This document shows positions 60,721-64,000 of a DNA stretch of 64,000 nt, in pieces. A program made the translations under genes and the position numbers. Source of the stretch: Rhynchospora pubera (taxonomy: Eukaryota > Streptophyta > Magnoliopsida > Poales > Cyperaceae); the NCBI GenBank assembly GCA_028095005.1, contig CM051462.1:127834752-127898751 (forward strand). Direction: 5' to 3'. Below the pieces are notes generated by a model. That model was not told the DNA's origin, made no database searches, and saw only the letters and a list, made by a program, of their open reading frames with translations. Numbering within the stretch: position 1 is the stretch's first letter; every line of letters begins with the position of its first letter.

Positions 60721-61535
60721 TGGATTCCTCTTGCGCTAAAAAAGCCACCGGAGTTGAAAGAGAGAGAGCAATATATATTTTTTTTGCCTCCTAAAAAATA
60801 ACCCGTATAATTCTACCCAAATGTCTCTCTCACGTGAACTAAAATTTGATATCACTCTGTTAAAAAAAATAATTTTTTTGAGTGCAACATGAAATTTGAT
60901 GACGAAATAAATATAGTAAATTTTAAAATAACTAATATATAAAAAATACATTTTTCTCAATTTTTTTTAAAAAAAATGTAATTACTTTGAAAATTCAAAG
61001 ATTTTAAATTTAGTATTATTAGATTGTCATAATTTCCAATACAAGTTAATGCACATTGACAACCCCAAGGCTCCAATTATGGGTATCAAATCCATCAATG
61101 CATTTTAGTTAGTTAATATAACAACTAATCTTTGATCTAATTTGAATAATATAACAAATTTGGTTAGCACAAGGATTTTATATTATTCAAAGTAGTAGAA
61201 ATAGAGATAAAAATATATTCAATTGCTAACAAAAACAGAAAAACAGACCCATGAAAAGACAACAAAAGTCCCGGAAACACAACAAGAATCATTCTGTTGA
61301 TGAAGGACAAGAAAACCATCAGCACAAGAAACCTCAATTTTTTCCTAAGTTCTTATGTTGACGAGAAAAGGAACCTGGATGAGTAATTGATCTCAAAAGA
61401 GAAGTCAACAAATGAATTTTAAGGCAAACCAAGTAATGAACAAATCTGAATTCTCTGGCCTAAGAAAAATAATAAAATGACAAAATCGTAGAAACGGAAC
61501 GATACTAATTCGGGAAATTGAGAGAAGGTGATTAC

Positions 61536-61700
61536 CTTGGTTAGTGAGATGCACGGTTCTTGACGACGGAGGAGGAGGCCTTTTTTTTAGAAAACTAGGC
61601 AGTAGCTACCTAGAAGGGAGGCCTTTCTCTTATCTACTCGGATTTTTTTCTTGTCGAGCGAAGGAAGAAGAGAGCTTCGGAGAGAGGAGGAGAATGGAAG
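61536..61700 (-). other. Possible 5' UTR exon
   Basis: Pyrimidine-rich on the minus strand (CATTCTCCTCCTCTCTCCG) and ends at a good donor (AACCAAG|GTAATC, GT at 61534-61535). It looks like the leader of a minus-strand gene whose next exon could be 59134-59192. It contains the small insertion described at 61574-61626. Confidence 0.35.
61574..61626 (-). mobile_element. Tiny retro-insertion with target duplication
   Basis: GGAGGCCTTT occurs at 61574-61583 and 61617-61626. Between them, on the minus strand, is about 33 bp ending in an A-run (TTCTAGGTAGCTACTGCC then TAGTTTTCTAAAAA). This looks like the 3' tip of a SINE or LINE. Confidence 0.5.
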
Positions 61701-61759
61701 CGGAGGAATGAATTGAAATGTTCAGGAAATGAACCTCGGAATGTGTTACTTAAATCTCA

Positions 61760-63070
61760 ATATGGTCATTAATGGTCATTGATTTGCCTTTTTGTACCGC
61801 AATTAGGTTATCAAATGCGTTCATTTTCAAATTAACATGAAAGATTTAAATCGCAAAAATTTAAAGTTGATTAATGCGTACTGCGTGTCAAATTCAAATA
61901 ACATTAGAACCCTCCTGCTTATACGTCGTTAATGCAATTATGTTGCATTAAAATAAAGTATTCTTATTTAATGGATTCTAATCTATCTATTAACATAACG
62001 TTTCTTTTTTTAAAATCTGACATTTAACTCCTGCAAGATGATCAAATTTGGTACCAATTTCTAATGGATTGCAGAACGAGGTTAAATTTTATCAGATCAA
62101 TTTTGGGAAATTAATTTGATTTTTCATGTTATATATCAGGATTGTCAAGAATCCCCACCATTAGTACGCCAGTTGTGCAAATTGAATCAAAATCATGATA
62201 CTTAAAAATGAAAAATTGATGTAAAATTTAAAGTTGGCACTCCAATACAATTATGCTCCGCTGTCCAGCATTAATGGCCATTGCATTAACGTCGATTGGT
62301 TTTGAAAGATTTTTTTTTGTCGTTATAAAGTTTATTAAATGCAAGAAATGTCAAATTTATGACTGAGATTTCAATAAGCTGCAGCAATTAACAAAACAGA
62401 AGAAAAAAAAATCCTTTAGCTTTCGAATTTTCTTTTTTCAGGATTTATGTCTGCTCCAAATTATAATGAAAATAGCGTCACCTTTTATTAGTGTTCATTA
62501 ATTTTTTTTAATCTCAATAAAGAGCCTGAAATTCATCAATATGATGTCATGGCATGAACAATGTATATTCTTTAATGGGTTCTAGTTTAACATATCATTT
62601 CAAAATTTTACAAATCATTTTTGAAGACCGACATTTGGGCACAAGTTTTCTCATTAATCAAACCATTTCAAAATTTCAACGATTTCTAAATTTTATCAAA
62701 TTTAACATATCTATTTTTGAAAATTAATTTGATTTCATGTAAAAAAAAAGTTACTATCAGGGTTGTCAAGTTAACCCATTGCCAAAGGATCTCACCATAA
62801 GAAAACTGCATGCTTAAATGAATATATATAAATGAAAAAAAAAATGAGGTTTATAATAGTGTTTGACTGGGGTTTCAATTCCAGGAACATAACTGGACCG
62901 CCTGGAGTATTTATTTCCTATTTTCCTTGTTTCACTTAAGAGACGAAATCAAAATGCTTCACAATTGCAAAAGTGACATTGCACGCTTCAACATGCAACT
63001 AGTAGCACCACTGTTCACTGATCATTATCATTACATGTTTTTTTAATCTTTGTATCACTTGCCTGGCAAA
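61760..63070. other. Intergenic, no gene seen
   Basis: AT-rich sequence with no exon, RNA gene or repeat boundary that I can support. Confidence 0.4.
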
Positions 63071-63079
63071 CGTGCCAAA

Positions 63080-63905
63080 CGCACACGGAATAGACGCATT
63101 CCGTTTTCGTGCCGTTTCAGAAATGGAACCAAAAATATCATTTCGTTTCCGTTTCGTTTTCGAAACGGCAGAGAAAATTGGTGCCATATTCCGTTTCGTT
63201 TCTATTTTCCATTATAATTCCTTGTTTGTGTGTTATATTTCGGTAAAATGATATAATTATCTGTTTCGTTTTCGTTTCATTTTTTGAAATGGCAGAGAAT
63301 TTGGTGCCACATTCCGTTTCACTTCTGAAAACGAAACGGCACCACGTTTTTTTATTCCGTTTTGACAGGCCTAATCACTTGGGTCTTGGGTTGCTTTTTA
63401 ACATATTTCTAGCATTCCAGTTGCGGGTATAAGATGGGTTATTTTTAACAGATTTGGGTTGCGAACTTGCGATGGTTCTTAACATGGGCTTCATAGGCTG
63501 GATGACTTTTCCAGACTACAGTTACTCACTCTTTCTGTAAGTTTATATTATGGGCTTGGTTTAGTCAGACCACAGATTTAGAAAAGTAAAAATAATCTTG
63601 GTTACTGGTTAGGTCCACTCTTTGATTTGCAATTAGGGCTGCATAACGTCTAAAACGACCACGCAAATGGACTGTTGCGTCGATCGTCGCGTTTTGGACA
63701 CGAAACTGACTATAATTTGCGTTAACCGTTTCGTTTTGAACGAAATGATCGAAATCACGAAATTACCACGAAAATACACATGAATGGAACCGTTTCAAGC
63801 TTGCGTTAACCGTTTCATTTTTGAAACGCAACCAAAATATTGAACCGTTTTGTTTCATTTTAGACAAAACGAAACGAAAAAACGGTCGAAATGGTCATCG
63901 TTTTC
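63080..63905. repeat. Two CCGTTTCG-word loci
   Basis: At 63080-63360 GCATTCCGTTTTCGTGCCGT, CGTTTCCGTTTCGTTTTCGA and AAACGGCA recur. At 63640-63905 GCGTTAACCGTTTCGTTTTG, AACGAAATGATCGAAATCAC and ACGAAACGAAAAAACGG recur. Both have matching words in direct and inverted sense and no reading frame. Confidence 0.5.
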
Positions 63906-64000
63906 ATCTAACAATTAATTGCAGTCTCCAATCTTTCAGATTCAATTACTATAAGGGTAGATATAGTGTTATTATTATTTTTTTTTTTGAGATAACGGAT

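Overview
The window is nuclear DNA of a flowering plant, most likely a eudicot. It is AT-rich, has GT-AG introns, a plant cysteine-rich membrane-protein gene, a plant long coiled-coil gene, and many plant transposon families nested in one another. No bacterial, organellar, CRISPR or operon features are present. The species cannot be told from the sequence.

Left edge (1-8000): a minus-strand gene for an about 1204-residue coiled-coil protein of the plant PICC/'myosin heavy chain-related' type. It has six coding exons, a 5' UTR intron, a TATA box and a poly(A) signal. 8-21 kb is gene-poor and filled with transposons: a roughly 1.1-kb long-TIR DNA element, MITEs, a 431-bp foldback MULE-like element with a perfect 9-bp target duplication, and a DNA element of about 4.4 kb holding a copia-like LTR element with a collapsed interior.

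Centre (21.1-56.8 kb): one small gene encodes an 86-residue CYSTM protein on the minus strand. Its exons 1-2 lie at 55.8-56.6 kb and its last exon at 21.3 kb. The 34.4-kb intron between them holds a complete CACTA (En/Spm) transposon (21666-55543, TGA target duplication). The CACTA itself carries a broken tnpD transposase gene and an apparently intact 12-exon gene that joins a TnpA-like region to a Ulp1-type cysteine protease. Two small ORFs precede the latter, one with tandem SUMO-interaction-like motifs. The tnpD gene is split by a 22.35-kb, young, minus-oriented Ty3/Gypsy (Tat/Ogre-like) retroelement (23868-46220). That retroelement has LTRs of about 7.7 kb ancestral length, each copy with its own large deletion. 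It has one 1567-residue protein with a protease domain upstream of Gag, no RT or integrase, an antisense ORF, a 95-bp tandem array, a SINE, and a duplicated primer-binding site.

Right edge (56.8-64 kb): a MITE, a 5'-truncated L1-type LINE with 14-bp target duplications, a possible two-exon start of an unknown minus-strand gene, foldback sequence, and several loci made of degenerate self-complementary words.

The most unusual signals are (i) a CYSTM gene with a CACTA-plus-retroelement intron, (ii) an array of alternating hairpins with covarying stems inside both LTRs, (iii) the Pro-before-Gag protein of a pol-less giant-LTR element, and (iv) a SUMO-motif ORF beside an intact SUMO-protease-like gene within the CACTA.
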